Source: Caballeronia terrestris
GTDB taxonomy: Bacteria; Pseudomonadota; Gammaproteobacteria; Burkholderiales; Burkholderiaceae
Direction: 5' to 3'
Assembly: GCF_001544515.1 (NCBI RefSeq)
Contig: NZ_FCOL02000004.1
Span: 1 to 64,000 of the forward strand
Length of the DNA: 64,000 nucleotides
Shown: positions 42,518 to 50,262 of the stretch, piece after piece
How positions within the stretch are numbered: position 1 is the stretch's first letter
Layout of the letters: each line of letters opens with the position of its first letter
Notes under the pieces: generated by a model
Seen by the model: only the letters and a program-made list of their open reading frames with translations
What the model was told of the DNA's origin: nothing
Database searches by the model: none
Program-made: the position numbers and the translations under genes

Positions 42518-43672
42518 ATGATGAAGAAAGCTTTGCTCGCGGCATCGCTGCTGACGGTCGGCGTTGCGGCTCACGCTCAAAGCAGCGTGACGCTGTATGG
42601 TCGCCTGGACGCGGGGCTCGAATACATGACCGGCGTGCCGCAAGGCGTCGGCGCGGCCGGCCAGGCCACCAGCAGCACGCACCGTTTCCGCGCTGAAAGC
42701 GGCGACTGGGGCACGAGCCTCTGGGGCTTGAAGGGCGTCGAAGACCTGGGCGGCGGCTACAAGGCCGTGTTCCAGTTGGAAGGCAGCTTCAACACCATGA
42801 CGGGTCAGGGCCCGGGCAACAACGGCATCTTCAATCGCTGGGCGACGGTCGGTATCGCCAACAACCAGTTCGGTACGCTGCTGTTGGGCCGTGAACTGTT
42901 CATCTCCAACGGCGTGTGGGACTTCGATCCGTTCGGCCAGTCGAATTGGTCGTCGGCGTCGCTGGTGCGTGGCCGCAACTGGCCGCAATCGAGCAACAAC
43001 ATTTCGTACCAGTCGCCGAAGCTCTACGGCTTTGACGTCTACGGCCAGTACGCGCTGTCGAACGCGACGAACTGGAACGGTAACGGCACGACGCCGCAAG
43101 GCCGTGAAGGCGGTCTGCAACTGACGTACACGGCGGCGCTCTTCCAGATCCGCGGCCTGTACGACGAAATCCGCAACCCGGCCAACGGCACGCTCGGCGG
43201 AGCCTACGATGCGCTGAACGGCGGCACGGCCAACGGCAACGGCGTCTACGGGTTCTCGCGCGAATACACGGCGGCATTCAACGTATTCCTCGGCCAGTTC
43301 AAGATCCAGGGCGCGTACCAGGCGATCCGTTCGTCGGGCATGACGGGCCAGTTGCCCGGCCAGCCGACGACGATCGATCACGAATGGGGTGGTGTGACGT
43401 GGCAAGCCACGCCGGCAGCGGCGCTGATCGCCGCGGTCTATCACTCGAACGCCAACAACGGCGCCGGCAATGCGACGCTTTATACGGTCGGTGGCTCGTA
43501 CAACCTGTCGAAGCGCACGCTGCTGGACATTCAGGTGGCGACCGTGCAGAACAGCAAGTCGGCCAACTACGGTCTGAACGCCAACAACTTCGGCAACGCC
43601 GCATCGACGGACAACCCGTTGCCCGGCCACAGCCAGTCAGGCGTGTATGCAGGTATCCAGCACTCGTTCTAA
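42518..43672 (+). CDS. Trimeric outer-membrane porin (OmpC/OpcP type)
   Basis: A 384-aa porin for passive diffusion through the outer membrane. The signal is MMKKALLAASLLTVGVAAHA, with cleavage before QSSVTLYGRLDAGLEYM, the standard first strand of Burkholderia porins. The loop and strand pattern (LWGLKGVEDLGGGYKAVFQL, FNRWATVGIANNQFGTLLLG) and the terminal GIQHSF with C-terminal Phe fit the family. GGAGGAG overlaps the first of two adjacent ATGs. A terminator follows. Ion selectivity cannot be told. Confidence 0.92.
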   Translation: MMKKALLAASLLTVGVAAHAQSSVTLYGRLDAGLEYMTGVPQGVGAAGQATSSTHRFRAESGDWGTSLWGLKGVEDLGGGYKAVFQLEGSFNTMTGQGPGNNGIFNRWATVGIANNQFGTLLLGRELFISNGVWDFDPFGQSNWSSASLVRGRNWPQSSNNISYQSPKLYGFDVYGQYALSNATNWNGNGTTPQGREGGLQLTYTAALFQIRGLYDEIRNPANGTLGGAYDALNGGTANGNGVYGFSREYTAAFNVFLGQFKIQGAYQAIRSSGMTGQLPGQPTTIDHEWGGVTWQATPAAALIAAVYHSNANNGAGNATLYTVGGSYNLSKRTLLDIQVATVQNSKSANYGLNANNFGNAASTDNPLPGHSQSGVYAGIQHSF

Positions 43673-43736
43673 CCGACGGGGCTGACACAGAAAAGGCTTA
43701 AGAGAGAGTTTTCACGCTGCTGCGAGAGGCGCGTAT

Positions 43737-43774
43737 CGGTGCGGTGCCCGAAAGGGTATCGCACCGTTTTTTAT
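43737..43774 (+). terminator. Terminator of the porin gene
   Basis: CGGTGC (43737) pairs with GCACCG (43761), extended inside by an 11-nt imperfect stem, followed by six T. Confidence 0.75.
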
Positions 43775-43789
43775 TTTCGCTCGCGCTTC

Positions 43790-43906
43790 GGGGGGTTGTT
43801 CCACACCGTTTGATGCGCTCGTGCTCCGATGGAACTTGCTTTGGTATCGGTCTATTTGCTCTGCCCCTGTCCGGGGCGGGACTCACTTTCTTTGCTGCTG
43901 CAAAGA
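43790..43906. repeat. Left fragment of a dispersed intergenic repeat
   Basis: Matches the reverse complement of 52937-53042 at most positions, including GATATCGGTCTATTTGCTCT-like and CCCCTGTCCGGGGCGGGACT tracts and TTTCTTTGCTGCTGCAAAGA. It is interrupted just after that tract; the continuation is found at 52434 beyond the island. Its open frame (LFALPLSGAGLTFFAAAK) recurs as an annotated fragment in many Burkholderia-group genomes, from memory. Confidence 0.75.
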
Positions 43907-43960
43907 CAGAAATCGCCTCGAACCCTTACGGGGCGGGGTTTTCAGGGAAATTGCCTGCGT

Positions 43961-43982
43961 CAACCCCCGCTTCTACCCCCGC
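43961..43982. repeat. Left 22-bp direct repeat of the satellite (attL candidate)
   Basis: CAACCCCCGCTTCTACCCCC plus GC is identical at 52279-52300, 29 bp upstream of the integrase start. The bases on both sides differ between copies, so the exact core is 22 bp. Confidence 0.75.
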
Positions 43983-44235
43983 TTCGATTAGTGGGAATAT
44001 TCCAGAAGATTTTTCTCGGGAAACCCATTGTAATTGAGGCCAGCGCTGGCCCCTGGCCCTGATACCGGCCCTGGTATCGGCTCCGCTGTGTGCCAGGAGC
44101 CTTCGGCAAGGCGTGCCCCTGTGTTGCAGCCCTCCAGCGCACAGCAACGGCTCCTGGCTCGCGGTGTGCGCCTGGAATCGGCACTCTCCCTAGTTCACGT
44201 CGGCTCAGATTTGAGCCCACATTTCGCCCAAGCGC
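43983..44235. other. Non-coding left end of the satellite
   Basis: No gene supported. It holds several hairpins: GATACC/GGTATC around a short loop near 44064-44082 and CCAGGAGCC/GGCTCCTGG at about 44094 and 44148. It is downstream of the last satellite gene (capsid) and next to the left repeat. Confidence 0.45.
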
Positions 44236-44275
44236 AAAAAAACGCCCGCCCTGGGAGTGAGCCAGGCGGGCGTCA
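44236..44275 (-). terminator. Terminator at the end of the capsid transcript
   Basis: ACGCCCGCC (44242) pairs with GGCGGGCGT (44265), with an inner CTGG/CCAG and seven A to the left, giving U on the minus strand. It lies 120 bp past the capsid stop. A second GC hairpin (GCCCCGGAGGGGC) follows at about 44280. Confidence 0.85.
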
Positions 44276-44395
44276 AAAAAGCCCCGGAGGGGCCGTGGCA
44301 GAACCAACGTGCGCGAATCCTTGCCGGGTCGCGCCTCCCAGGGTTCGTGCTGCTCGCGTGCCATGACAAGAACGCGCGCAGCACGGCAAGACTGC

Positions 44396-45574
44396 TCAGG
44401 CGCCCGACTTGGACGCCCGGCTGCTGGTCAGTGGCACGATGGGCGCCGCAAGCGGACCGTACAGGCACAGCGACGCACGTTGCACGATCACCGCGAGGCG
44501 GCTCTCGACCAACGTTGTGACCAAATTTTTGATGAAATTGTCGCGGTCCTCGCGGCTGATCTCGACCGTGACGTCGTTTCTCAATGCGATATAAGCGCCT
44601 TCCGGAGTTGCCACCGCAACGAAGTTGCCAGCAGGCACCGCCGAGCAGGGCACGATGCTGGCCCCGATGGTTGCCAGCAGGTCCACGCCAGGACTCAACA
44701 CATACGAGCCGTCGGCGGTCTTGACCAGCATGGTCGACAGGTAGTCCGCGACGCCGATGCCGATGACGACCCGGCTGGCACCTTGTGAGCGCAGCGTGAC
44801 GACCGCGGTGACCAGGGCATCAAAGCCGATGCCGCCCTCGCCTGGCGTGAACGGCGTGGCGAGCCTGACCAGTCCATTCATGTGCGGCGAGACGCCCGAG
44901 CCGTTGATGACCTCATCGTCAATCTTCGCGTCCAAGCCGTTCGTCATCTCGCCGTTCAGGAACAGCTGAAAGCCTGCCGAGTCCTCGGTCAGTTGCCGCG
45001 AGGCGAGCGCCCAGTACGCGACTGTCGCAATCGGCACGGTTGCCGGTGCATAGGTCAGCACCGCCTCCGGCTTCAAATCGCCTTCCTTCACGGCATCGGC
45101 TCCAGTCGCGCCGTCCGGCGTGGAGGTCACGGTCTCGATCGCGTTGGACGACGTCGGCCTCGACCAGAGCGCGCGCCAGAAGCGCGGCACCTGCAGCGAG
45201 GGCGCGACCTGGATGTCAGGCGGCACCGGGAAGCCGGTCGCTGGGTTGCCGACGTTGCTGAGAATGGCCGCCTTCAAATCGAGCGGCACATCAGCGCGCA
45301 CCACGCGCGCGTCGCCGGTTTTCCAGCGGTTCAGCAGGTCGCTCTTGACCACCAGAGCACCGAGCGACGAGGCCGCCCCGCTGTTGCCCGCGCCGGTGCG
45401 CCATTCACCGCCGCCGGCCGCCAGCTTCTGCGCCAGGTCGATGAGGTTGACGCCGTGCTTGTCCGACGTCTCGCGCAAGGCCGCGATATCGGTGAGCGCC
45501 TTCGTGATCGTTGCTTGGACCGTGCTGTCGCGTTGCTCGAGCGCGGCCTGAATTTGTTCCATCAATTCAGCCAT
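44396..45574 (-). CDS. HK97-family phage major capsid protein
   Basis: A 392-aa capsid subunit. The N-terminal 100 residues are a coiled-coil scaffold (delta) domain (MEQIQAALEQRDSTVQATIT, ALRETSDKHGVNLIDLAQKL) that the protease would remove. The shell domain follows, with the strand and spine-helix order of HK97 gp5: VPRFWRALWSRPTSSNAIET, ATVPIATVAYWALASRQLTE, IDDEVINGSGVSPHMNGLVR and the late FVAVATPEGAYIALRNDVTV, DRDNFIKNLVTTLVESRLAV. It follows the protease by 25 bp. AGGAAATCATC precedes ATG. Full length, no sign of decay. Confidence 0.9.
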   Translation of the reverse strand: MAELMEQIQAALEQRDSTVQATITKALTDIAALRETSDKHGVNLIDLAQKLAAGGGEWRTGAGNSGAASSLGALVVKSDLLNRWKTGDARVVRADVPLDLKAAILSNVGNPATGFPVPPDIQVAPSLQVPRFWRALWSRPTSSNAIETVTSTPDGATGADAVKEGDLKPEAVLTYAPATVPIATVAYWALASRQLTEDSAGFQLFLNGEMTNGLDAKIDDEVINGSGVSPHMNGLVRLATPFTPGEGGIGFDALVTAVVTLRSQGASRVVIGIGVADYLSTMLVKTADGSYVLSPGVDLLATIGASIVPCSAVPAGNFVAVATPEGAYIALRNDVTVEISREDRDNFIKNLVTTLVESRLAVIVQRASLCLYGPLAAPIVPLTSSRASKSGA

Positions 45575-45599
45575 GATGATTTCCTGAGAGAGGTGGCGA

Positions 45600-46229
45600 T
45601 CACGTCGCGCGCGTGGTTCCTGCGGGCTTCGCGATCAACGCCAGCACCTCAGCAACATCGGGCGCCGACTCCCTCGGCGATTCGAGTCCCTTGAGCGTGG
45701 CAATAAAAGCGAGCGCCTCGCGTCGGCTCAGGCCTACGTCCCGTAGGCGTTGCTCCGCGATGCGCTCGCTGGTGAGTCCCTTCGTGATATCGGTGATGAG
45801 CGCGCCGCTGTTGGCAGGCACGCTGCACAGACTGACTTCGAACAGGTCGAGATCGCGGATCCGGTTCACGCCGGTGGCTGGGTCAAGCTGCTCCAGCTTC
45901 GGCACGAAACCGATGCTCAATCCGCGCAACGTGTTCATCTGCAACAGTTCTTTCGCCTGGGGGCCACGCCCGAGCGAGGCGAGCCGCCCGCGCAGGTGTA
46001 GCCCCTTGTCGTTCGCTTCCAGCTTGATGATCGCGCCGACCGGCTCGTCAGTCTTGTGATGCCACAGCAGCGGCGGCAGGAAGCCCTTGCCGCGCCAGTG
46101 CGCGAGGGTGCGATCAAAGGCACCCGGCTCAATCTGGTCACCGACCAGGTCCGGCTCATAGGTCGCCGCCCAGCCTGCGAATTCGCCAGCGGCGGCCGAC
46201 TTCACCTGAAGCTCGAATGTCTTTTCCAT
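45600..46229 (-). CDS. HK97-family prohead protease
   Basis: A 209-aa serine protease that matures capsids by cutting the scaffold domain. Visible are the family entry FAGWAATYEPDLVGDQIEPG, the catalytic His in PPLLWHHKTDEPVG, the catalytic Ser in LRGLSIGFVPK and LFEVSLCSVPANSGALI. The C-terminal tail is basic and Ala/Leu rich. It directly precedes the capsid gene on the same strand, the usual pair order in phages. All catalytic residues are intact. Confidence 0.9.
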   Translation of the reverse strand: MEKTFELQVKSAAAGEFAGWAATYEPDLVGDQIEPGAFDRTLAHWRGKGFLPPLLWHHKTDEPVGAIIKLEANDKGLHLRGRLASLGRGPQAKELLQMNTLRGLSIGFVPKLEQLDPATGVNRIRDLDLFEVSLCSVPANSGALITDITKGLTSERIAEQRLRDVGLSRREALAFIATLKGLESPRESAPDVAEVLALIAKPAGTTRAT

Positions 46230-46344
46230 CGCCTCACCTCTCCTGCCGAATCGGTCCTGTCGCGGGACTGATTTATTGCAGCGTCGCGGGCGTCGCGGAT
46301 GCTTCGTCCGTTATGCTGAATGTTCCCCGCCTGGGAGGGTGCGG

Positions 46345-46530
46345 TCAAGGCTGGCCCAAAACCCCCGTTGAACAATCCGAGGAACTGCAAGAAAAGGAGA
46401 ACTCGGGGTGTTTCCAGGCCGCGCGTTCCAGTTTCAACCCGCCCCTTGGCACCCGACCCTGCGGCGTCGCTCTCGGCGCATCAGGAATGCTGTTTCCAGC
46501 AAGCGGTAAACGCGAAACGCGGGCTCGCAT
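46345..46530 (-). CDS. Possible 61-aa ORF with a WKHPEF motif
   Basis: The frame reads PLAGNSIPDAPRATP, then GGLKLERAAWKHPEFSFSC. I recall closely similar short ORFs in satellites and prophages of Proteobacteria, near Ash/Icd-like genes of P4-type elements, but I cannot verify this. It may be conserved as an RNA element rather than a protein. It lies in the 364-bp gap between the prohead protease and the gene at 46594; I see nothing else in that gap. Confidence 0.3.
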   Translation of the reverse strand: MRARVSRLPLAGNSIPDAPRATPQGRVPRGGLKLERAAWKHPEFSFSCSSSDCSTGVLGQP

Positions 46531-46593
46531 GGGCTCGGAGGTAGTAAGAGACCAACCGAGGTGCGCGAGCGGTTCCCAGGCGAGCGGGCGCAG

Positions 46594-46824
46594 TCACGAT
46601 TCGCTTCGTTGCAGTCGCGCCTGCTCGCGCTGTCGTGCCTTGCGCTCGCGTTCCCTGGCGCGCTTCTGCTCAGGGCTCGGCACCGATGGCGGACCAGCAT
46701 GCGCGCGGTCGTGCGAGAGCTCGTAGTCCGGATGGCGTGCAACCCAGAACGCCAGGCCGTCGAGGATGTCAGCGGCGAGGCGGTCGAATGCGCGGGCGGC
46801 GGGAGTCTGAGCACGACGAGACAT
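46594..46824 (-). CDS. Small helical satellite protein, 76 aa
   Basis: No family recognised. The first half (RAFDRLAADILDGLAFWVAR) is helical; the C-terminus is a charged Arg/Glu/Gln helix (EQKRARERERKARQREQARL) that could bind nucleic acid or form a coiled coil. The frame is open to 46860. Start MSRRAQ at 46824 has no obvious ribosome-binding site. Its reality rests on continuity of the minus-strand gene series. Confidence 0.5.
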   Translation of the reverse strand: MSRRAQTPAARAFDRLAADILDGLAFWVARHPDYELSHDRAHAGPPSVPSPEQKRARERERKARQREQARLQRSES

Positions 46825-46891
46825 GTGCTGCACACTATGCCGCCCGCTTGCGCTTGGCAAGGTGACCGGTACCCTTCGGTGAGTGCCCGGT

Positions 46892-47302
46892 TTATTGCAA
46901 TGGTGCGCCGCGTGCTGTGAGCATGTCGTCGCACTCGTCCCGCCACTGCCGCACGTTGACTGCGATTTCCTTGATCGCGAGCAGGCCAGCAGCGCGCAGG
47001 TTCTTCGGAGCGTGATAGAACGCGTGCAGGTCCGCCTCCGGCACGCCGCCCGGTAGGCACTGCGGCCCGGTCACGCTCAGTGCTGTCGTGCGCTGCCGTC
47101 CGAACTCGGCAAGCAGATCCGGGTTGCCTCCGACCGTGACCATCGCACGCGCCACGGTAGCGCAGTAGCACTGCATTTCTTCGGCGCTGCCTGCACGAAA
47201 GCGCCGGTTGGTCCCGGTCGCCTCGCGCAGCGCATCATGCAGCCGTTCGAGCACCGCGAGCGCGTCGCGTTCGGCGGGCGCGAACTGATCGAGATGGGTC
47301 AT
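46892..47302 (-). CDS. Hypothetical satellite protein, 136 aa
   Basis: No family recognised. It is predicted mostly helical (DQFAPAERDALAVLERLHDA, ATVARAMVTVGGNPDLLAEF) with a Cys-containing middle (MQCYCAT) and a C-terminal MTARGAPLQ. It overlaps the stop of the upstream gene at ATGA (47299-47302), so the two are translationally coupled. Confidence 0.65.
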   Translation of the reverse strand: MTHLDQFAPAERDALAVLERLHDALREATGTNRRFRAGSAEEMQCYCATVARAMVTVGGNPDLLAEFGRQRTTALSVTGPQCLPGGVPEADLHAFYHAPKNLRAAGLLAIKEIAVNVRQWRDECDDMLTARGAPLQ

Positions 47303-47607
47303 GCGCTTCTCCTGATGAGGCCGGAAAGCCCGGCTCGATCGAATGCCGCCTGGATCGCGTCGCCGGGCACCGATTCGAGCGCGGCATGAGCGAGCCGCGT
47401 CGCTTCCGGTGAAGCATGCTGCTGCACCTGGAGCAGGGTCCGCAGCCGGTCACAGTCAACGAAGCCGTGCGACGCGGCGAGGCTCAGCAGGACATCGAGC
47501 ACGCGCTGGGCGTTGCGTCGGCCTGCGGGCGGCGTGGTCGGATCGTGGGCTGACACGCCTGCGAGCAGCAGCAACTGCGGCATCGTGACCGGGTGTCCTC
47601 GTTTCAT
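47299..47607 (-). CDS. Hypothetical satellite protein, 102 aa
   Basis: No family recognised. The N-terminus is short and hydrophobic (TMPQLLLLAGVSA), followed by helices (AQRVLDVLLSLAASHGFVDC, EATRLAHAALESVPGDAIQA). AAAAGGAGAGTG precedes ATG 47607, a good ribosome-binding site. Coupled to the next gene by a 4-bp overlap. Confidence 0.65.
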   Translation of the reverse strand: MKRGHPVTMPQLLLLAGVSAHDPTTPPAGRRNAQRVLDVLLSLAASHGFVDCDRLRTLLQVQQHASPEATRLAHAALESVPGDAIQAAFDRAGLSGLIRRSA

Positions 47608-47689
47608 GGCTTTTCACTCTCCTTTTTAACGATCGGAGCCTGCACCGGGCGCAAAGGCCCGGCTCTGCGGGTCCGGTTTCGCCTGGGCT

Positions 47690-48289
47690 CTATTTCGATT
47701 GCCATTGCACGCGGTTACCCGCTTCGCGCCAGTGCTGAAACGCTAGCGGACACGGAAACTCAGCCGGATCATTACCGGTGTATTCGCCCGTGATCAGATC
47801 CGCCCACCAGCCCGACATGCAGCGCACGCCGACGCCTAGACTCGATGGCCGGAAGATCGCGTAATCCCAGGTGAGCCCAGCTTCGCTAAACGCCCCGTCG
47901 CGCACCAAACCGGCGATCGCGAAATCCGGATCGTCGACGAAGTAGTCGTCGAATTCGCCCGACCACTCTGCGGCGCGGAACGGCCCAGCACTGAGGACCA
48001 ACACGCGATGCGCTTGATTGGCGCGGTCGATCTTCGCTTTCGCGCGGTGCGCTTCCTCCCGCGTGGCCTTCACTTCGACCAGCAGCACGCCGCCCGGCAC
48101 GTCGTCGCACCGGGCAGCAATGCTGAAGTCAGGCAGCCAGCCGTTGCAGTCGAGCGGCTCATAGACCCATTGCCAGCCAGCGAGGTCGAAGAATGCCGCC
48201 CATCGTGCTTCGAGTCGTGAGCGGAAGTTCACCCCGGCATAGCGCGTTGGAATCGCTGCGAAGCTCGGTGCATGACCATCGTCCAACAT
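47690..48289 (-). CDS. PD-(D/E)XK-like nuclease of the satellite
   Basis: A 199-aa protein. The N-terminal half has the pattern of a PD-(D/E)XK nuclease: an acidic helix in FRSRLEARWAAFFDLAGWQW, a following YEPLDCNGWLPDFSI with the Pro-Asp, and GVLLVEVKATREEA giving E-x-K. Small phage-borne nucleases of this pattern are common. Role unknown: it could process replication intermediates, attack competing DNA or help packaging. It starts just left of the iteron cluster. GGGAGG precedes ATG 48289. Confidence 0.65.
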   Translation of the reverse strand: MLDDGHAPSFAAIPTRYAGVNFRSRLEARWAAFFDLAGWQWVYEPLDCNGWLPDFSIAARCDDVPGGVLLVEVKATREEAHRAKAKIDRANQAHRVLVLSAGPFRAAEWSGEFDDYFVDDPDFAIAGLVRDGAFSEAGLTWDYAIFRPSSLGVGVRCMSGWWADLITGEYTGNDPAEFPCPLAFQHWREAGNRVQWQSK

Positions 48290-48389
48290 ATCGCCTCCCT
48301 TTCAAGACCGTAAGAAACTGAACGAGTCGAGGTACGTCACGCTGGGGCTGGGGGTAGGTACACGAGGTACACACCTATTAAAGGTGTGT

Positions 48390-48530
48390 GTACCTCCTGT
48401 ACCTGTACCCCGCGTACCTTGTACCTCGCGTACCTTTCGCGTACCTTCCTTATGTAGTGGCCTCCCTTGGCGTACCTTTCGCGTACCTCGTGCGAAATTC
48501 CTTCGCGTACCTTTTACCCCAAAGGTACTC
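48390..48530. repeat. Iteron-like cluster of GTACCT hexamers, candidate replication origin
   Basis: GTACCT occurs at 48390, 48399, 48414, 48421, 48430, 48441, 48472, 48483 and 48508, several extended to CGCGTACCTT, with GTACCC at 48405 and an inverted GGTAC at 48524. Many are 9-11 bp apart, about one helical turn. It lies immediately downstream of the RepA-like ATPase gene, where satellites and small replicons often place their origin. It also falls just upstream of the nuclease gene, so an operator role is possible. Confidence 0.65.
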
Positions 48531-48555
48531 GGGACCCCCCTTGATACGCCCCCGT

Positions 48556-49668
48556 TTATTTCGCGGCCTCGGCGATGCACACCATGCCGGCCGCTTCGTG
48601 GATCGCGTGCGCGGTGTGCAGCGTCTTCATCGCCCGGTAGACCGGGCCTTTCTCGTACCTTCCTTCGAAGTGCTTCACCACGTCGCGCTTCTTAATGCCG
48701 ACCCGGTGCGCTGCCAGAAACTCAATCACTGCGCCCTCGACTTCGCCCAGACGCTTACACACGGCCGTGCCGTCCGGCATTTCGGCTGGTTCCACTGCTG
48801 AGGCGGTCAGCGGCTTGAGCCATTCATCGACGCCGATATCCACGCGCACAAAGCGCGCTGCCAGCTTCATGCCGTCGGTGCCCAGGTTGCGTTGCTTTTT
48901 CATCGTCAGGAGGCGCAAGTCCTGCGGCCGGTCGTGCTCGCACAAAACCTCGACATCAGCGTTGCTGTAGATCACGCTCGATCCGCGCGAGCGACTAGCA
49001 TCTGCGTTGCCGGTGTGATGGACCACTGCTACGCACGCGCCGGTCGCATTGGCGAGGTTGGTCAGGTTGCGCATCACGATGCCCATGTCGCGCGTACTGT
49101 TCTCGTCGGCATCGCCACAGGAGCGCGCCAGCGTGTCGATCACGATCAGCTTGACCGGTTCGCCGCTTTGCGCCGCGAAGGCCTGCACGAATGCGACGAG
49201 CCGCGCGACATCGGCAAGGCCCTCGAACAGGTCGATGGCTTCGCGCACCACCGTAAGCGGCATATGCACGTAGTTGAAGTGCTCCTTGGCTCCCCGAATC
49301 CGGCGCATCACATTGCCGGGCACTTCCGCGGCGACGTACACCACTGCGCCCTGACGCGTGCGCTTGCCAAGGAAGTCGATGCCGAGAGCCACGCTCATGC
49401 ACAGTTGCGCCATCAGCGTGGTTTTGCCTGCCTGCGAGGGACCGAACCAGACACACACCTCGCCTTCGCAGAGCATGTCCTCGACCACCTGCGGCGGCGG
49501 CATCATGTCTGGACCGATGTCGTCGGCATGCGTCGCCTTCAGCGGCACCTTCGCTGCGGCGTCGTCATGCTCATCGCGCCCATTGCCGCGCGCATCGTTT
49601 GCCACTTCGTCGAGCAGCGCGGGATCTATACGCCGGTGTACATGATGAGGTGCGACAGGCTTAGTCAC
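48556..49668 (-). CDS. RepA/DnaB-like AAA ATPase (satellite replication helicase)
   Basis: A 370-aa ATPase of the RecA-fold RepA/DnaB-like group. Walker A is GPSQAGKTTLMAQLCMSVAL, Walker B VKLIVIDTLARSC, then NATGACVAVVHHTGN and a RGSSVIYSNADVEVLCE region typical of RepA-like helicases. The C-terminal 80 residues form a winged-helix-like tail (VIEFLAAHRVGIKKRDVVKH). The GTG at 49668 overlaps the end of the CHC2 gene by 8 bp, and residues upstream of it do not fit. With the primase-like protein it would replicate the satellite, perhaps on the adjacent iterons. Confidence 0.82.
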   Translation of the reverse strand: MTKPVAPHHVHRRIDPALLDEVANDARGNGRDEHDDAAAKVPLKATHADDIGPDMMPPPQVVEDMLCEGEVCVWFGPSQAGKTTLMAQLCMSVALGIDFLGKRTRQGAVVYVAAEVPGNVMRRIRGAKEHFNYVHMPLTVVREAIDLFEGLADVARLVAFVQAFAAQSGEPVKLIVIDTLARSCGDADENSTRDMGIVMRNLTNLANATGACVAVVHHTGNADASRSRGSSVIYSNADVEVLCEHDRPQDLRLLTMKKQRNLGTDGMKLAARFVRVDIGVDEWLKPLTASAVEPAEMPDGTAVCKRLGEVEGAVIEFLAAHRVGIKKRDVVKHFEGRYEKGPVYRAMKTLHTAHAIHEAAGMVCIAEAAK

Positions 49669-50095
49669 GAGTCGCGCCCTCCGCAGCCTGCACACGTGCC
49701 ACTGAGCGGACAAGCCGTGTGCGCTCGCTCACCGTCACCGAGCCGCGCTTGAGCACGGCCTGAAGAACGATCAGGATTTCCAACAATTCGAGCGAAACCG
49801 CAGGCAAGACCTGTGAAGCACTCCAGCGCCGCCGCTGCGGCTTACCGGAGCGCAGCAGGCCGCGCTCACCAGGTTCGCGGGGCGGGAACAAGTTTGAGAC
49901 GTTAAAGCCGACCGCGTCGACGATCTCGGCCACTGCACAGCCAGCGAAGCAGTGCACCAGCAGCACGCCGTCTGGCTTTTCAGTAATTGCCAGCGAGGCG
50001 CGTCGATCCTCATGGGCCGGGCACTTCGCTACGTAGCGACCAGGACCGACCTGGCGCACGCCGTCGAGCCGATCCAGCAGGGCGTCGGCGCTCAT
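49661..50095 (-). CDS. CHC2 zinc-finger primase-like protein (short)
   Basis: A 144-aa protein. Residues about 20-60 contain a CHC2-type zinc finger: Cys and His in KCPAHEDRRASLAI and Cys pair in VHCFAGCAV, the DNA-binding part of DnaG-like primases. There is no Toprim catalytic domain, so it either works with another primase or only loads the ATPase. It starts at ATG 50095, overlapping the stop of the small ORF by 3 bases, and overlaps the ATPase start by 8 bp, so all three are coupled. Confidence 0.8.
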   Translation of the reverse strand: MSADALLDRLDGVRQVGPGRYVAKCPAHEDRRASLAITEKPDGVLLVHCFAGCAVAEIVDAVGFNVSNLFPPREPGERGLLRSGKPQRRRWSASQVLPAVSLELLEILIVLQAVLKRGSVTVSERTRLVRSVARVQAAEGATRD

Positions 50096-50250
50096 GATGG
50101 CCGCTCCGACGCGCAGACGGCACGTAGCGCTTGCGTCGCTTCGTGAGCAGACCTATGCTTGGCCTGCGCCCTCGTCAAGCGCAGTCCATGTTTGAATGCT
50201 CGCTCGGCCCGCGCGTACCCGGCGCGGGCCCTTTCTCCCCTCGATGTCAT
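50092..50250 (-). CDS. 52-aa basic small protein between AlpA-like and CHC2 genes
   Basis: Starts at ATG 50250, 12 bp after the AlpA-like stop, and ends in TGA overlapping the CHC2 start (ATGA). The product is strongly basic and helical (GERARAGYARAERAFKHGLR, AQAKHRSAHEATQALRAVCA), consistent with a small DNA- or RNA-binding protein. It is shorter than most automatic cut-offs, so it would often be missed. Coding support is the gapless operon fit and the coupled overlap. Confidence 0.6.
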   Translation of the reverse strand: MTSRGERARAGYARAERAFKHGLRLTRAQAKHRSAHEATQALRAVCASERPS

Positions 50251-50262
50251 GTCGGCCCCCGG

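Noticed and set aside
42323..43630. 435-codon minus-strand ORF
   Set aside because: Antisense shadow of the porin.
48390..48530. GTACCT cluster as a CRISPR array
   Set aside because: Repeats are only 6-10 bp and spacers a few bases; this is iteron-like, and no cas gene is present.
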